64,000 nt of DNA from Mesostigma viride (GCA_009746045.1 RPFO01000310.1:2134142-2198141), one strand, 5' to 3'. Counted from the stretch's first letter, positions 17,496 to 27,643 are shown. Program-made: numbers and translations. The notes: generated by a model from the sequence alone, not told the origin.

Positions 17496-19989
17496 CCCAC
17501 CCACCCACCCTTGTCTTGGTTGCCTCTAGGGCAACGTACTTCATTTGCACGCCGTATTGAACATCCGGGCACTTAACAACCGTGCGTATGACACTCTCAT
17601 TCGTGAGTGTTAGCTCCTTGAACCAAGTATTCGCAACACCTGGCACGGGTTTTGTTACGCTATATTTCCCGAAAATGCTACAATTCCTTGACGAGGTGGA
17701 CCTGTGACGCAGCTCCAACACGTCGCCGACGGCTGTGTACGCTCCGGATGGGTTGTTGGTTTTTAGAGAGTCGAGCTCTATGTCTTGGAGGTCGTCCTTA
17801 ATGGGCCAGACATGCGCGCCATGGTACTCTCCGCTCAAGTGGAAGACTGGTCGGAGGGGCATCGGAATGTACGGGTCAAGAATGTCTGTAGGAGTGGTTG
17901 TAAATATACCGGACGAGTTTGATATCTTAGTCATGTCACTAAGTTCTTGAGGAGTTGTTTTTGATATATAACGCTCCACCTTTCCATCCGACTTTCTTCT
18001 AAATGCCACCCAGTAGCTGTTTTGTTGCCTCCACGAGGAGTTTAACGTGTATCGAACCTTCGACTTCAGATTGTCAAACAGGTCGAGTGCATAGTCACTG
18101 TGGTGAAGATTGATACCCAGCATACCCCAATGCGTCGTAGCTGCATTTCTCCAATTCTGATGGGCATCTGTCGTGGCCGGGTGATATTTGTTCGTCAAAG
18201 ACATAGTATTTTCCGCGAACGAGACAAAGGCATCATTGCTGCCCAAATATAGCTGAAAACACAATAGAAATGGGCCGTCTATGAGCTGCTCTGAAAAAAC
18301 AACACATTTGCTCGGGGCCGGAGTGGCTGTTTTTACCAAAAAGAATTTTTCGGGAGATCCTTCAAAGTAGTATTTCGAAGCCTCTGTTTGCAGCGTGGTC
18401 ACGGAGTGGCGCGAGAATGATTCTAGAGAATGGAGCGTCATAGCGGGGCCGTCTATCTCCACGGTCTCTCCTGACAGGTTTGGCGAGTCCTTTACGGTTA
18501 TAATCCTATATCTTAGTTCTACATCATCACCTTCGGATGTGTTTTGGAACGTTGTTGTCGTCAATTTCCCGTCCAACACAGCTTGAGACACCCCGTTCGC
18601 CATCAGATGAAAACCGGTGAGTGGATTCAACGACTTCCCCCATCCAACGCCATGGTCTGCGTACACTCCGTTAATCGAGATTTTTACAGGATTGAGGTAC
18701 GAGATGTACGAACTCGGGGTCCGGATGCCGGGGTGAAGCTGGCTCATTTTAGAAACGCATATCAACACCCCCCCTTTTTGGGTGCTGCATGCGGTAAGGG
18801 TGGAGTCGTTGTATACGTCTATCTCGTAGTTCAAAAACTTATTACTGTCTGCCGCTACTGGCGCGGTGATTACGGCGTCTTCCCCGCGCAGTCCTCCGTT
18901 TTGCGAGAGGGAGACTCCGCCGATCGTCGGGGTGGTCGGCGTGAGCTGTGTGGAATTTATGTACCACCTGATGGGAAGTTTGCGTTGGTACGCGAACGGG
19001 GTCGTCATCTTAATGCCCTGTTTGAGGGTCGTACCCTCCACTACCTCCCATGTAGCGCTGGCGGGAGTGTTGCCCCAGTGGAATGCGTTCAAAGGTTCAA
19101 TCGGTCCCATTCTCCAATCCGTGAGCGGCGAGTAGGTACGCGTGATGGTGAACGATCTCCCAGTTAGTGGAAGGCGGCGGTTGTCGTCGCGGATCGTGGA
19201 GAAGGACAACAACTCCACGCGGAGAGGGAGGCCGTTGAATCGAGATCCGCCGAGTCCAAAGAACGCATCGGAAAAATACGGATACCCCACTGTTCCATCC
19301 ACGACGTTATCGCCCATGGCCGATTGGGTCATGTGATAGTCGCGATACGTATATTTACAAATCCCACTCGCGTCGCCTTTAGTAACATTGTAAGGAAGCT
19401 GAACTCGCACATCCTGGTCGTTGATGATGCTGAACGCGTTTTGGTGCGACACGGTCGTCCCGTCTTCGAGATGAAGGACGAAATCCCCGTTCAAATTAGT
19501 TATCGACGTGGTGCCTACTCCATGTTGGTCGAAAAGATAGTCCAGTTGCGCGCGGGTCAGGACTCTGCCGCCGGGGTCTAGCAGCGTGTCAGGACTGAAA
19601 TCGAATACGTGGTATTGGTTTGCTCCCACTTTCGCCGTAAGGTACGGTTCGTTTAGAGTGAGATCGTCGACTATCGTAGTGCCTTCTTTGAAATACGAAT
19701 ACCCGTTCACGACGAGGTTGTAGACGAGTTCCGATGGGTCACTCGCGGTTTCGTCGTCGAAATCGTCCCCGATTCGCAAATTTGTCGGTTGACTTGGATA
19801 AAAAATTTTGAATCCGTCGACGACAAGCGACTCATCAAATGGGTGCGACTTGCTCAGGAGCGACGACACGCTAGTCTCAAGCCCGTCGATGTCCGTTTCG
19901 ACAGCAGAAACACGCTCCTCCATTTCGGGGTCGAGCGTTAACCCGGTGGCGAGGTTTGTCGGTCTGCTCAGGGTTGTAAGCACGACCAT
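17452..19989 (-). CDS. Large fibre/spike-like structural protein, C-terminus replaced by repeat
   Basis: 845 codons from ATG at 19989. Residues about 22-47 form a short heptad coiled coil (MEERVSAVETDIDGLETSV), followed by a long beta-rich body with many Asn/Thr/Ser, as in trimeric fibre or tail-spike proteins. About 831 codons are viral. The final AKKEADKTSQSGF and the stop come from the direct repeat at 17077-17495, so the native end is lost. It shares a 24 bp promoter region with the rightward gene at 20014. Host attachment is the likely role. Confidence 0.65.
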   Translation of the reverse strand: MVVLTTLSRPTNLATGLTLDPEMEERVSAVETDIDGLETSVSSLLSKSHPFDESLVVDGFKIFYPSQPTNLRIGDDFDDETASDPSELVYNLVVNGYSYFKEGTTIVDDLTLNEPYLTAKVGANQYHVFDFSPDTLLDPGGRVLTRAQLDYLFDQHGVGTTSITNLNGDFVLHLEDGTTVSHQNAFSIINDQDVRVQLPYNVTKGDASGICKYTYRDYHMTQSAMGDNVVDGTVGYPYFSDAFFGLGGSRFNGLPLRVELLSFSTIRDDNRRLPLTGRSFTITRTYSPLTDWRMGPIEPLNAFHWGNTPASATWEVVEGTTLKQGIKMTTPFAYQRKLPIRWYINSTQLTPTTPTIGGVSLSQNGGLRGEDAVITAPVAADSNKFLNYEIDVYNDSTLTACSTQKGGVLICVSKMSQLHPGIRTPSSYISYLNPVKISINGVYADHGVGWGKSLNPLTGFHLMANGVSQAVLDGKLTTTTFQNTSEGDDVELRYRIITVKDSPNLSGETVEIDGPAMTLHSLESFSRHSVTTLQTEASKYYFEGSPEKFFLVKTATPAPSKCVVFSEQLIDGPFLLCFQLYLGSNDAFVSFAENTMSLTNKYHPATTDAHQNWRNAATTHWGMLGINLHHSDYALDLFDNLKSKVRYTLNSSWRQQNSYWVAFRRKSDGKVERYISKTTPQELSDMTKISNSSGIFTTTPTDILDPYIPMPLRPVFHLSGEYHGAHVWPIKDDLQDIELDSLKTNNPSGAYTAVGDVLELRHRSTSSRNCSIFGKYSVTKPVPGVANTWFKELTLTNESVIRTVVKCPDVQYGVQMKYVALEATKTRVGGWGAKKEADKTSQSGF

Positions 19990-20013
19990 TTATTATCTAC
20001 GTAGAATATAAAC
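19990..20013. promoter_or_regulatory. Bidirectional promoter with palindrome TCTACGTAGA
   Basis: Only 24 bp separate two divergent ATGs. The centre is the perfect palindrome TCTACGTAGA (19996-20005) in an AT-rich context, so both directions see an AT-flanked TCTA core. Confidence 0.6.
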
Positions 20014-20541
20014 ATGGCCTCTGAGGCTTCAGAGACCCCAATGAGCTTCCAGGACGAGACCTTCGCCGAGACGCGGGAAGAGCAGGTGGACCTGGTCAGG
20101 ACGATTCGAAAAGGACAGCCGTTGAACGACGAACAGAAAAAGGCCCTACGTGACAAGATGAGGATTTATCAACAGCGCTCAAAGGCAGAGAGGGAGAAGA
20201 GACGGAACGATGAAAAGGAGGCAGAGATAACGAAGCGCAAGGTCCTCGCGAAGGAACTGGAAATCCAGCGACAAAGGCTCGTTGAACTCGAGCTGCAAGA
20301 AGCTCGAAATAAATCGCGCATCGAACGCCTTCTTGCGGAAGACAGCGTCGCCTCGACACCCGCCGACACGCCGAAACCTAGACGGGGGCGAAAACCAAGG
20401 GAGTCAGAGCCGGACACCCCGCCACCCCCGATCAAGACCCGCCAGCTTCCACCGCCACCCCCGCCCCCTGTCGCGATGACCCCGTACGAGATTCGCATGG
20501 CCGCCATCCGGGCATCCCTCCTCGCTTCATTGGAGGAATAA
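20014..20541 (+). CDS. Coiled-coil protein with AT-hook and proline-rich tail
   Basis: 175 residues from ATG at 20014. Residues about 30-108 are highly charged and predicted coiled coil (RSKAEREKRRNDEKEAEITK). A KPRRGRKPRE AT-hook-like motif follows near residue 121, then PPPPI and a PPPPPPP run. It ends 12 bp before the packaging ATPase, so the two may be co-expressed. It could be a scaffold, DNA-binding or packaging accessory protein; no family is recognised. Confidence 0.65.
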   Translation: MASEASETPMSFQDETFAETREEQVDLVRTIRKGQPLNDEQKKALRDKMRIYQQRSKAEREKRRNDEKEAEITKRKVLAKELEIQRQRLVELELQEARNKSRIERLLAEDSVASTPADTPKPRRGRKPRESEPDTPPPPIKTRQLPPPPPPPVAMTPYEIRMAAIRASLLASLEE

Positions 20542-20553
20542 AATGTCTTAAGA

Positions 20554-21438
20554 ATGGTAATGGCTGTCATCGAAGAGCGACGAATTCAATCGCTGGAGAA
20601 TAGGGACATCAAGCAGCGATACGCCCCTCAGCGTCCCGCCCCGCAAAACATGCCGAGCTTGCACTTCATTGCCAACTTTTGTGGGGCGAGGCGTTCGGGA
20701 AAAACAACCGCGGCGGTCAACATGGCGAAGACTTATTTCACTAACAACTCATTCGACAAGCTCTACCTTATCAGTGGATCCGCACACACGGAGCCAAAGT
20801 ACAAAGAGCTCCCCGAGCCAGTGATGGAGATGGAAGTGTACTCCAACCTGGCATTCGATGGAATGGTGGATCACATCAAATCTGACCTCCACGAGTACGA
20901 GCGGTACAAGGACGATCTCAGGGTGTGGGAAACGTTTCAACGCGAATACGTCCACGGAAAGAAAAACGAAGATTTGATGGAGCTGTCGATGTATCTGCGT
21001 CTAGACGCCATGAACTGGACGAAACCCGAGACCAGGTTCGAGCACGGTCCTCCTAGCTCACTGATTCTGATTGACGATATGCAAGGGAGCGCACTCTACC
21101 AAAGCTCTTCCAAGAACGCTGTCGCGGCTTTTGCTTTCAAGCACAGGCATTTCCTAACGAGTATGATTTTCCTTACGCAAGCGTACACCAGCGGTGGTGT
21201 CCCTAGAGCAGTGCGAGCCAATATCAGTTTTCTGGCTCTCTTTCGCACAAAAGACCACAGGGCCGCGCGTCAGATCGCGGAAGAGAGCGCAGGAGCCGTG
21301 GCGCCAGACGAGTTTCTCGCGCTGTGGGATCACGCCGTCAAGGACGACCCTCATAGTTTTTTCGGGATCGACTTCGACCAACGCGACCCGAAAAAAATGT
21401 TTCGAAAGAACTTCAATGTTTTCTTGTCGATAAAATAA
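20554..21438 (+). CDS. Genome-packaging ATPase (A32/FtsK-HerA type)
   Basis: 294 residues from ATG at 20554; a second ATG follows two codons later. Walker A is GARRSGKTT at about residue 44, and Walker B is SLILIDDMQ near 167. Downstream, FLTQAYTSGGVPRAVRANISF fits the sensor region and arginine-rich segment of viral packaging ATPases. It pumps DNA into the capsid. The length and motif order match PLV and virophage ATPases, and the frame is intact. It lies directly behind the coiled-coil gene. Confidence 0.88.
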   Translation: MVMAVIEERRIQSLENRDIKQRYAPQRPAPQNMPSLHFIANFCGARRSGKTTAAVNMAKTYFTNNSFDKLYLISGSAHTEPKYKELPEPVMEMEVYSNLAFDGMVDHIKSDLHEYERYKDDLRVWETFQREYVHGKKNEDLMELSMYLRLDAMNWTKPETRFEHGPPSSLILIDDMQGSALYQSSSKNAVAAFAFKHRHFLTSMIFLTQAYTSGGVPRAVRANISFLALFRTKDHRAARQIAEESAGAVAPDEFLALWDHAVKDDPHSFFGIDFDQRDPKKMFRKNFNVFLSIK

Positions 21439-21460
21439 AATTCTCTGATTATAATATAAC

Positions 21461-21955
21461 ATGAATCCTTCGCCCGCAAAACGATACACTGGCGTCGAGA
21501 AGGAGTACGTTCTAGACACTCAAGCACTGCTTCGGTACTGCGCGGGATCCCGTCTCGGATCTAAAACGTTAGAACGTGTCGTTAGGATCCTTCAAGAAGC
21601 TGGCCACAACGACACGATTCCGTCCACCTGTCACGATATGAAACCCGAAATCCGATTGGCTATCCTCGCCTTGGTGAGCGATCGCAGGCGTCCACGTGGG
21701 CGGTTACCCTCCAAAACGGAAAAACGACACGAACCAAAGCGGCCCAGAGGACGCCCAAGAATCCACCCCGTGGGGTATAAAAAGCCACGGGCAAAAAAAT
21801 TGTCTAATGTTCAGTCATCAAATGACGGTGACTGTAGAGGAGCGTCGCGAGCAGTGGCGACGGGCCCAGGCGAAGAGGCGAGCCATCGCCCGCGATCAGA
21901 CGAACTGCATATCGGCCAAGAGCAAGGTGAAGAAGGGCGTCTGGAATCCGAGTGA
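21461..21955 (+). CDS. AT-hook DNA-binding protein
   Basis: ATG at 21461, behind an AT-rich leader (GATTATAATATAAC). Residues 1-75 are globular (YVLDTQALLRYCAGSRLGSK). Two AT-hook motifs follow, RRPRGRLP near 77 and KRPRGRPRIHP near 93. The last 45 or so residues overlap the recombinase gene and look unlike protein. A run of seven A at about 21792 is followed closely by an out-of-frame TAA, so the true end may be near 21806 with an indel here. The role may be chromatin or origin binding. Confidence 0.6.
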   Translation: MNPSPAKRYTGVEKEYVLDTQALLRYCAGSRLGSKTLERVVRILQEAGHNDTIPSTCHDMKPEIRLAILALVSDRRRPRGRLPSKTEKRHEPKRPRGRPRIHPVGYKKPRAKKLSNVQSSNDGDCRGASRAVATGPGEEASHRPRSDELHIGQEQGEEGRLESE

Positions 21956-23090
21956 CCGATGGATCGCGAACAACCAGGAGTGCGCGGACAAAATCGGCTT
22001 GGAGGCGACATCTCCACCCTCTCCGGAACCGATTCATCTCGGCGAAACTACCGCACGAGTTAGCGATGGGCGATATTGGACGTTCAACGAGGCCGTCGCC
22101 GCAGCGGATGCCCGGCCAGAGCATCACGAGCCTGGCAGGCCCTCGAAAGAGCGCGGGGCGACGCGCAGAACCGCGAAAGGTTACATCGGCAGGCTGCGAG
22201 TTCTCCTCGACAAAATGGGGTGCTCGCAAGACGAGTCGGTCGACTGCCTCGCCGACACCGCCCTTGTCCTTCGCGTTGTCCACGAGACCTCGGAACCCAA
22301 ACGCAATCTCGCGCATTCGAAAGAGGACGCGTGGAGGGAGAACGAGAAGAACCTTCTTGGAGTCGTAAACGGGGTTAATCGAATGATGCCATCCGAGAAG
22401 AGGCTCCCACGCGACGTTACGGACGCGTATGCTGCCCGTCGGTGAGCTGAAGGTCGGCGATCTCGACAGGAAGTTCTACAGGGCCGAGAACAAGCCCTGA
22501 GACACACGTACGAGCAGCTCCAGCGGATCGCCGCCGCCGAGTTCAAAAAGGACCCGGCCTCCGACGCAGCTCTGATGGGTCTTCTCTATCTGTCTGGTGA
22601 GAAATTGCCTCCGACCAGGTACGACCACGATCAGATGCGCATCGTCGGGTCTATCGACGAGCTCGGGCCGCACGAGAACGGATACATTCCTAGCGAGCAT
22701 CGCATCATCATCAAAAAATTCAAGACGCGAGAGACTTTCGGCGTCTATGACTTCAAGATCCCAGATGGGTACTCTAAGCTGATTAACGCACTGGGGGCGA
22801 GAGCTAACCAGGCGTACGTATTCGAGAACCCGAGGTCTCCGGGCAATCCAATAGATCACACCCTGTACAGCAACCGCTATAACCGCATCTACCACGGAAT
22901 CGATGCAACGAGGCAGGCCTACATCACCCGTTTTTTGAAGGGCGCGTCGTGGCAGAAGCGAAAATGGGCTGGTGACTTGATGGGACACGACGTGCTCACA
23001 GGAGCCCTTTACGAGCGACAAGGGGGTGAGTTCACCCCCCAGGGTGGCGAGACTGGCGGGCGTCGGCTGAGGCCGAGGAAAATCCTGTAA
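21807..23090 (+). pseudogene. Tyrosine recombinase (integrase), interrupted
   Basis: The frame runs from ATG 21807 (or 21822) with a basic N-terminus (REQWRRAQAKRRAIAR) and an arm/core-binding-like helical region. A TGA lies at 22443-22445. Just after it, the +1 frame looks coding for about 18 codons, then the original frame resumes through 23090, so two compensating indels are likelier than a plain stop. The C-terminal part holds a DATRQAYITRF box with the second catalytic Arg, and MGHDVLTGALYER with His and the Tyr nucleophile. This enzyme would integrate the virus. The copy is inactive unless the indels are sequencing errors. Confidence 0.75.
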
Positions 23091-23310
23091 AAAAGTCGCC
23101 AGTAAGTTCTGACACGGACAGGTTTTCCGTGGGAGATATTTACCATAAGCCCATTTAAAACACTCGTGCCATGGGAGAAATCTAAACCGCTCGTAATATC
23201 CGGTAAATAAAACTTTCATCCCAAAATTTTCCACTCGAGGGTCAAGAGTCGATGGTTTCAAAACTTTTTGATCGAAATGTTTTTTTTTTCTAAACATGTA
23301 ATATAATATC
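23091..23310. promoter_or_regulatory. Intergenic leader of the replication gene, with TCTA motif
   Basis: 220 bp ending in a T-run, TTCTAAACATG and TAATATAATATC just before the ATG at 23311. The TCTA core is at 23289-23292. Confidence 0.4.
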
Positions 23311-26300
23311 ATGTCGTCTGCACCAGGTCGTGTCGTCTCGGTCGGACCTTCTGGAAGTTTTTCGACATCCGGTGGGAATATAAAGGACTCGGACATTCCG
23401 TGGCTGGCTCTACTCCACCCACCACCCGAGGCCACCCATGAGACCATGAACAAGCTCGTCACGCAATGGCGCTACAAGAAGGCCCCCACAAAAGAGGCCG
23501 GGGTGTCTCTCGGCCATCGTTTCATTTGCGCGCGTGGCATCAACACGCGGGACGCCAACGAGTACGCGCATTACGGCAACCTCGCAGACTTTTCGCGGAT
23601 CTATGCTGAGTGCGCTGCTCATCCCGTTCGCCGCACGCTCGACGAAGTCATAAAGCCAGACGACCCGTCGTGGGCGTACGTCGACATAGACGACAAGGTC
23701 GATCCAGATGACGAGCGTCTGGCAAACATCGATTATCCAGGACACTTCCGCCGTGTGCACGACGAGTATTGCCGAGTCGTCCTGAACATCGCGACGGAGG
23801 GTTTTCGCTACGAGGTCAGCACAGCGTCTCGCATGAAGAAGGATCTGTTCAAATCGTCCTTCCACATCGTCGTGCGCGGTCTCGTTCTTGCCGACCTTGA
23901 CGCGAGAGTGTATTGGTACAGCGGCCTCACCGATTTTATCAAGCGCGCATCGTTCGACACTTCTTCGCCTGTTCACGATGACGCCACGAGCTGCTTAAAT
24001 ACAAGGTCGGCGGACAAGAAGAATTCGACGAGATCTGTCGCCACCCAGCTGACTTTTTTGGCAAAATGGATACGGTGATCGACGAGGCCGTCTACAGGAG
24101 AGACAGTCTTTTTCGGTGCGTCGGGATGCACAAGTTCGGGGATACCGACCCTCTGGGAATTCTGCGCACGTGCGAAGGCTCGTCGAGCGACTTCCTCGAC
24201 CATCTCATCAACGTTTACTCGCCTGACGACGTCTCTGGCGGGGTGGTAGTGAGTGCGCCTCCTGACTGGGCGGCATCGCTCAAGAGGAGAGGCGTTCGCG
24301 GACGTCGCGAGTGTACGGTGAAGGCGGCGGGCAAGGACATCGACATTTCTGCATCTCTCGCCGCGATGGAGAAGGTGGCCCCCGAATGTGATTACCTCGA
24401 ATGTGGCAGCATTGAGTTGTCTCCAGACGTCAAGCTCGTGAGGGTTAAGTATCAACAGTGTGACGACCACATCTGCCTCATCTGCAACAAGGTGCACGAG
24501 AAGAACGGCCCATTCACGCTCCAATACCCATCGGGGCAGGTATTCTATGACTGCTACAGGAAATCGCCAGATGCTCGCAAGATCGAGATCGCACCTCCCG
24601 TTATGCAAGGGGCGGACTCTGATCAAGTCCCGTTCACTCACACGTACTCGTCCGAGAAAATCAAGCCTTTCAGCTGGGACGCGCTATTTAGAGGCCCGCA
24701 TAAGAGCACCATCCTCGTCCAGTCCAACTGCGGAACAGGTAAATCTGAGAGGATTCGTGAACTCGTCAACGAGGCGGTGAGGAGGGATCCAGGTATCGCG
24801 TGTGCTGCATGGTGGCTAACATCAGCCTGTCCAAGGAGGAGGATCGCAACTACAAGTCTCTGGGCGAGCGCGGGAGGACGATTGCATGGGAGGACAACGC
24901 GTTCCATATCTTGTCCAGTGACCCGAATTTCCGTCACTACCTCAGCGGTCCGAAGGGGATGATGTCTGATGACAGGGTGCTGGTCGTTCTTAACAGCATC
25001 TTGCGCGTCACAGACCAACCGTTCGATCTCCTCATCCTAGACGAAATATATAACACCCTCACCGCGATTTCGCAGGGCCACATGAAATACAAGCGCGAAG
25101 TGTTGAGGAAGTTCATCAGGCTCATTGAGACGTCCAAGGTCGTGATTGCGCTAGACGCTACCGTTACTCGAAAGGTATACGAGTTCATAGCGGCCTATCG
25201 CGCGGCGGATACTATGGAGGTGGATTGCAACACCTTCCGGCGCCCTACCAACAGGACTCTGCGATGGGTGGATGTGACATCAGAAAAAAACTGGCGAAAG
25301 GTCTGCGTGGACAGGTTTGTTACTGAGTGTGAGAGGAGGATAGAGGCCGGAGAGAGGATTTTCTGCCCAATGTCTGGCAAAAAAGAGGCCGCCATGGCGT
25401 ATGAGGCACTCAAACCCTTCATCGACAAGCGCAAGAACGGGCGTCTCTACACTAGTCTGACGAGCAAGGAGGATCTGGAGTTTGGCGCGAATGCTGCGTG
25501 GGCTGACTTGGACTTTTTGATCTTCAGCCCAACGATCACGGTTGGAGTCAGCTACACGGAGCACACGTTCGACAGCATGGTGGGGCTCTTCATCAACGGG
25601 GACCACTACGCGAGCTACACGACAACCCTCCAGCAAATTTTCAGGGTGCGCCACTTAGTCAAGGGGAGATGGTCATATTCTATCGAGACACGACTTCGCT
25701 TCTTGACAGGCCTCCAACGGACTACGGTACGATCGTCGAGAACATGATCGCGGGGGACACTGCGCTCATCCAGCTGCTGTTCGACAACGCCGACGTAGTC
25801 TGCGATTGGAGCGCGGACAAGTCGCGTATCTATGACAGAAACTGTCCCAAATTCCGCCTCTTCTGCCGGAACCAGCAAGATCTCGCGGTGTCGAGGTCCC
25901 ATTACAAGGGAAATCTCATCAAGATACTGACGGAGGACTACGGCGTGGAGGTGTCGGCAGTGGAGGAGTTGGGGGACATCGACGCCCCCCGCTTCCGGTA
26001 CTAGAAGATCCAGACAAGGACAGGGAGGTGGTGCTTCTGAGCGAGGAGGAGTACAAGGATCTAGAGGGGAGAATCGGCGGCACGGTTCCACTTTCACCGT
26101 ACGAAATGCGTCTGAAGGCGGTGTACGAATTGACTCATCGGTTGTACGAGATTCCGTATGGTCTCATCGACGACGAGCTCCCTCAAATTCTGGACAAGGA
26201 GATGGGGAGGAAGGCGTACGTTGGCGTTCGGCAATATTCGAAGTTGACGGGACTAGGAACCAAGGAGCATTTTAGAGACAATCTGTTGATTCTGCAGAAG

Positions 26301-26804
26301 TCAGAGTCCTTGTTTGATCTGAAGGCGTATTCTCGTTTTGGACTAGCACAGTCTCTGGCCATTACGCTCAAGCTACTAGAAGGGACGCCTATCATCGACT
26401 TCATCACGACGGCTGATCCGTCCAATCTCACAATGAAGTTGACGCGCGACGAGACGATTGCACTAGGGAATAGAATTGACGGCGAAATTGCCGACAAGGC
26501 CTGGTTCATGCGCTCAACATTTGGATACCAACGGCGAGCAGGCGAGGCTGGTAGGTTGTCTTTTGCACAGTGTAGCGGGCTCGTCAACAGGTTGTTAAGC
26601 CCAACTCTGGGAATTTCCGCCAAAGGGTCAAAGGGCAACAGCCGTGGCGGTGGTTGCTTGGAAATTTCGAAGGCGGACATGCATGCGTTTCTTGATAGGT
26701 ATAAACCCTCGTGGTGGGGCGATGAGAAGGATTATTCGATCACGTCGTTGTCTGGCCTGTCGATGGATGAAATCGCTCCCTTCCTGCATGGAGCGGATAA
26801 GTAG
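23311..26804 (+). pseudogene. Primase (AEP) fused to origin-binding-type SF2 helicase, four frameshifts
   Basis: Coding sequence continues across the whole span but changes frame at about 23985, 24793, 25650 and 25988; the last is in a run of six C. All four shifts are in the same sense, each as if one base were missing. The N-terminal part resembles archaeo-eukaryotic primases: GHRFICARG, then WAYVDIDDK with the acidic pair, then KSSFHIVVRG with a serine-x-histidine. The middle has Walker A (NCGTGKSERI), a DEAD-like box (LLILDEIYN), VIALDAT, FSPTITVGVSY and LQQIFRVR. That is the motif order of herpesvirus-type replication origin-binding helicases (Herpes_ori_bp family). The C-terminus from about 26028 is unassigned. 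It would start and unwind replication. Confidence 0.75.
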
Positions 26805-26918
26805 TTTTAATATTTTAATAAAAGCCTGTTTTTCTGCCATGCATTTCTTTGTAAAAACAACCTCCAAGACGTCGCGCTCACTGTCTCCTCGTCGAGTAGA
26901 CGTCGATCCGGTTCCGGT

Positions 26919-27643
26919 CACACCCCGCCGCGCGGCCCTCGCCGCCTCCCTCACCGTGCGAGGACATGGCGAAAAATTGGGCGTTCTTTATATATAGAGT
27001 AAGTACGTGCAATTTTTCGCCACATCCAACAACTCACGCCAACCCCGGCGCCGGCCAGTGGGGGGAGGTGGCGAAAAATTGGGCGTTCTTTATATATAGA
27101 GTAAGTACGTGCAATTTTTCGCCATCACTCTCACACCTTGACAAACACCTCCTATGACCCGCGCCAAGGGGTGGCAGGGTGGCGAAAAATTGGGCGTTCT
27201 TTATATATAGAGTAAGTACGTGCAATTTTTCGCCATCACTCTCACACCTTGACAAACACCTCCTATGACCCGCGCCAAGGGGTGGCAGGGTGGCGAAAAA
27301 TTGGGCGTTCTTTCTCTTAAGAGTAAGTACGTGCAATTTTTCGCCATCACTCTCACACCCCAACACACCATCACAACTGCCGGGGGGCGGTGACAGATGC
27401 CAGCCTAAATGTCACAACCCTGGTGAGCAGTGCCCCCATATGCCATGGGGTCAAGGAAAGTCTGGAGACGGGTTTGGGTTCAGGGTTTAAGTTTTAGCTA
27501 GGGTGAGACCCCATCCTAGGCCGCGGTCACTATAGGGTCACTATAGGGGTGGCAGATGCCAGCATAAGGGTGGTGCACATTTGCTAGTCGCGATGACGGA
27601 ATGATGACGGAATGATGATGGAAGATAATTAATTAATTAATTA
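26919..27643 (-). repeat. Right terminal inverted repeat of the PLV
   Basis: It mirrors the left repeat. The near-perfect identity implies recent integration, or gene conversion or copying between ends during replication. Confidence 0.93.
26967..27346 (-). promoter_or_regulatory. Four inverted-arm modules, origin-like (right TIR)
   Basis: Mirror copy of the left array in the opposite orientation, giving eight modules per provirus. Confidence 0.5.

Larger units (their letters stand above)
7148..27643. mobile_element. Integrated Polinton-like virus (PLV), 20.5 kb
   Basis: The element is bounded by 725 bp terminal inverted repeats that match base for base in every stretch compared. It carries the PLV core set: a double-jelly-roll-type major capsid protein, a penton-like protein and an A32/FtsK-type packaging ATPase. 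It also has a tyrosine recombinase and a primase-helicase. I see no protein-primed DNA polymerase B, no retroviral-type integrase and no adenain-type protease, which separates it from classical Polintons/Mavericks and favours a PLV. Genes left of 19989 run leftward and genes right of 20014 run rightward. Both outer ends lie in AATT repeats. I see no clear target duplication, partly because the tetranucleotide repeat hides the junction. Confidence 0.9.

Noticed and set aside
22441-22480. 40 bp GT-AG intron in the recombinase gene
   Set aside because: Removing it leads straight into a stop codon.
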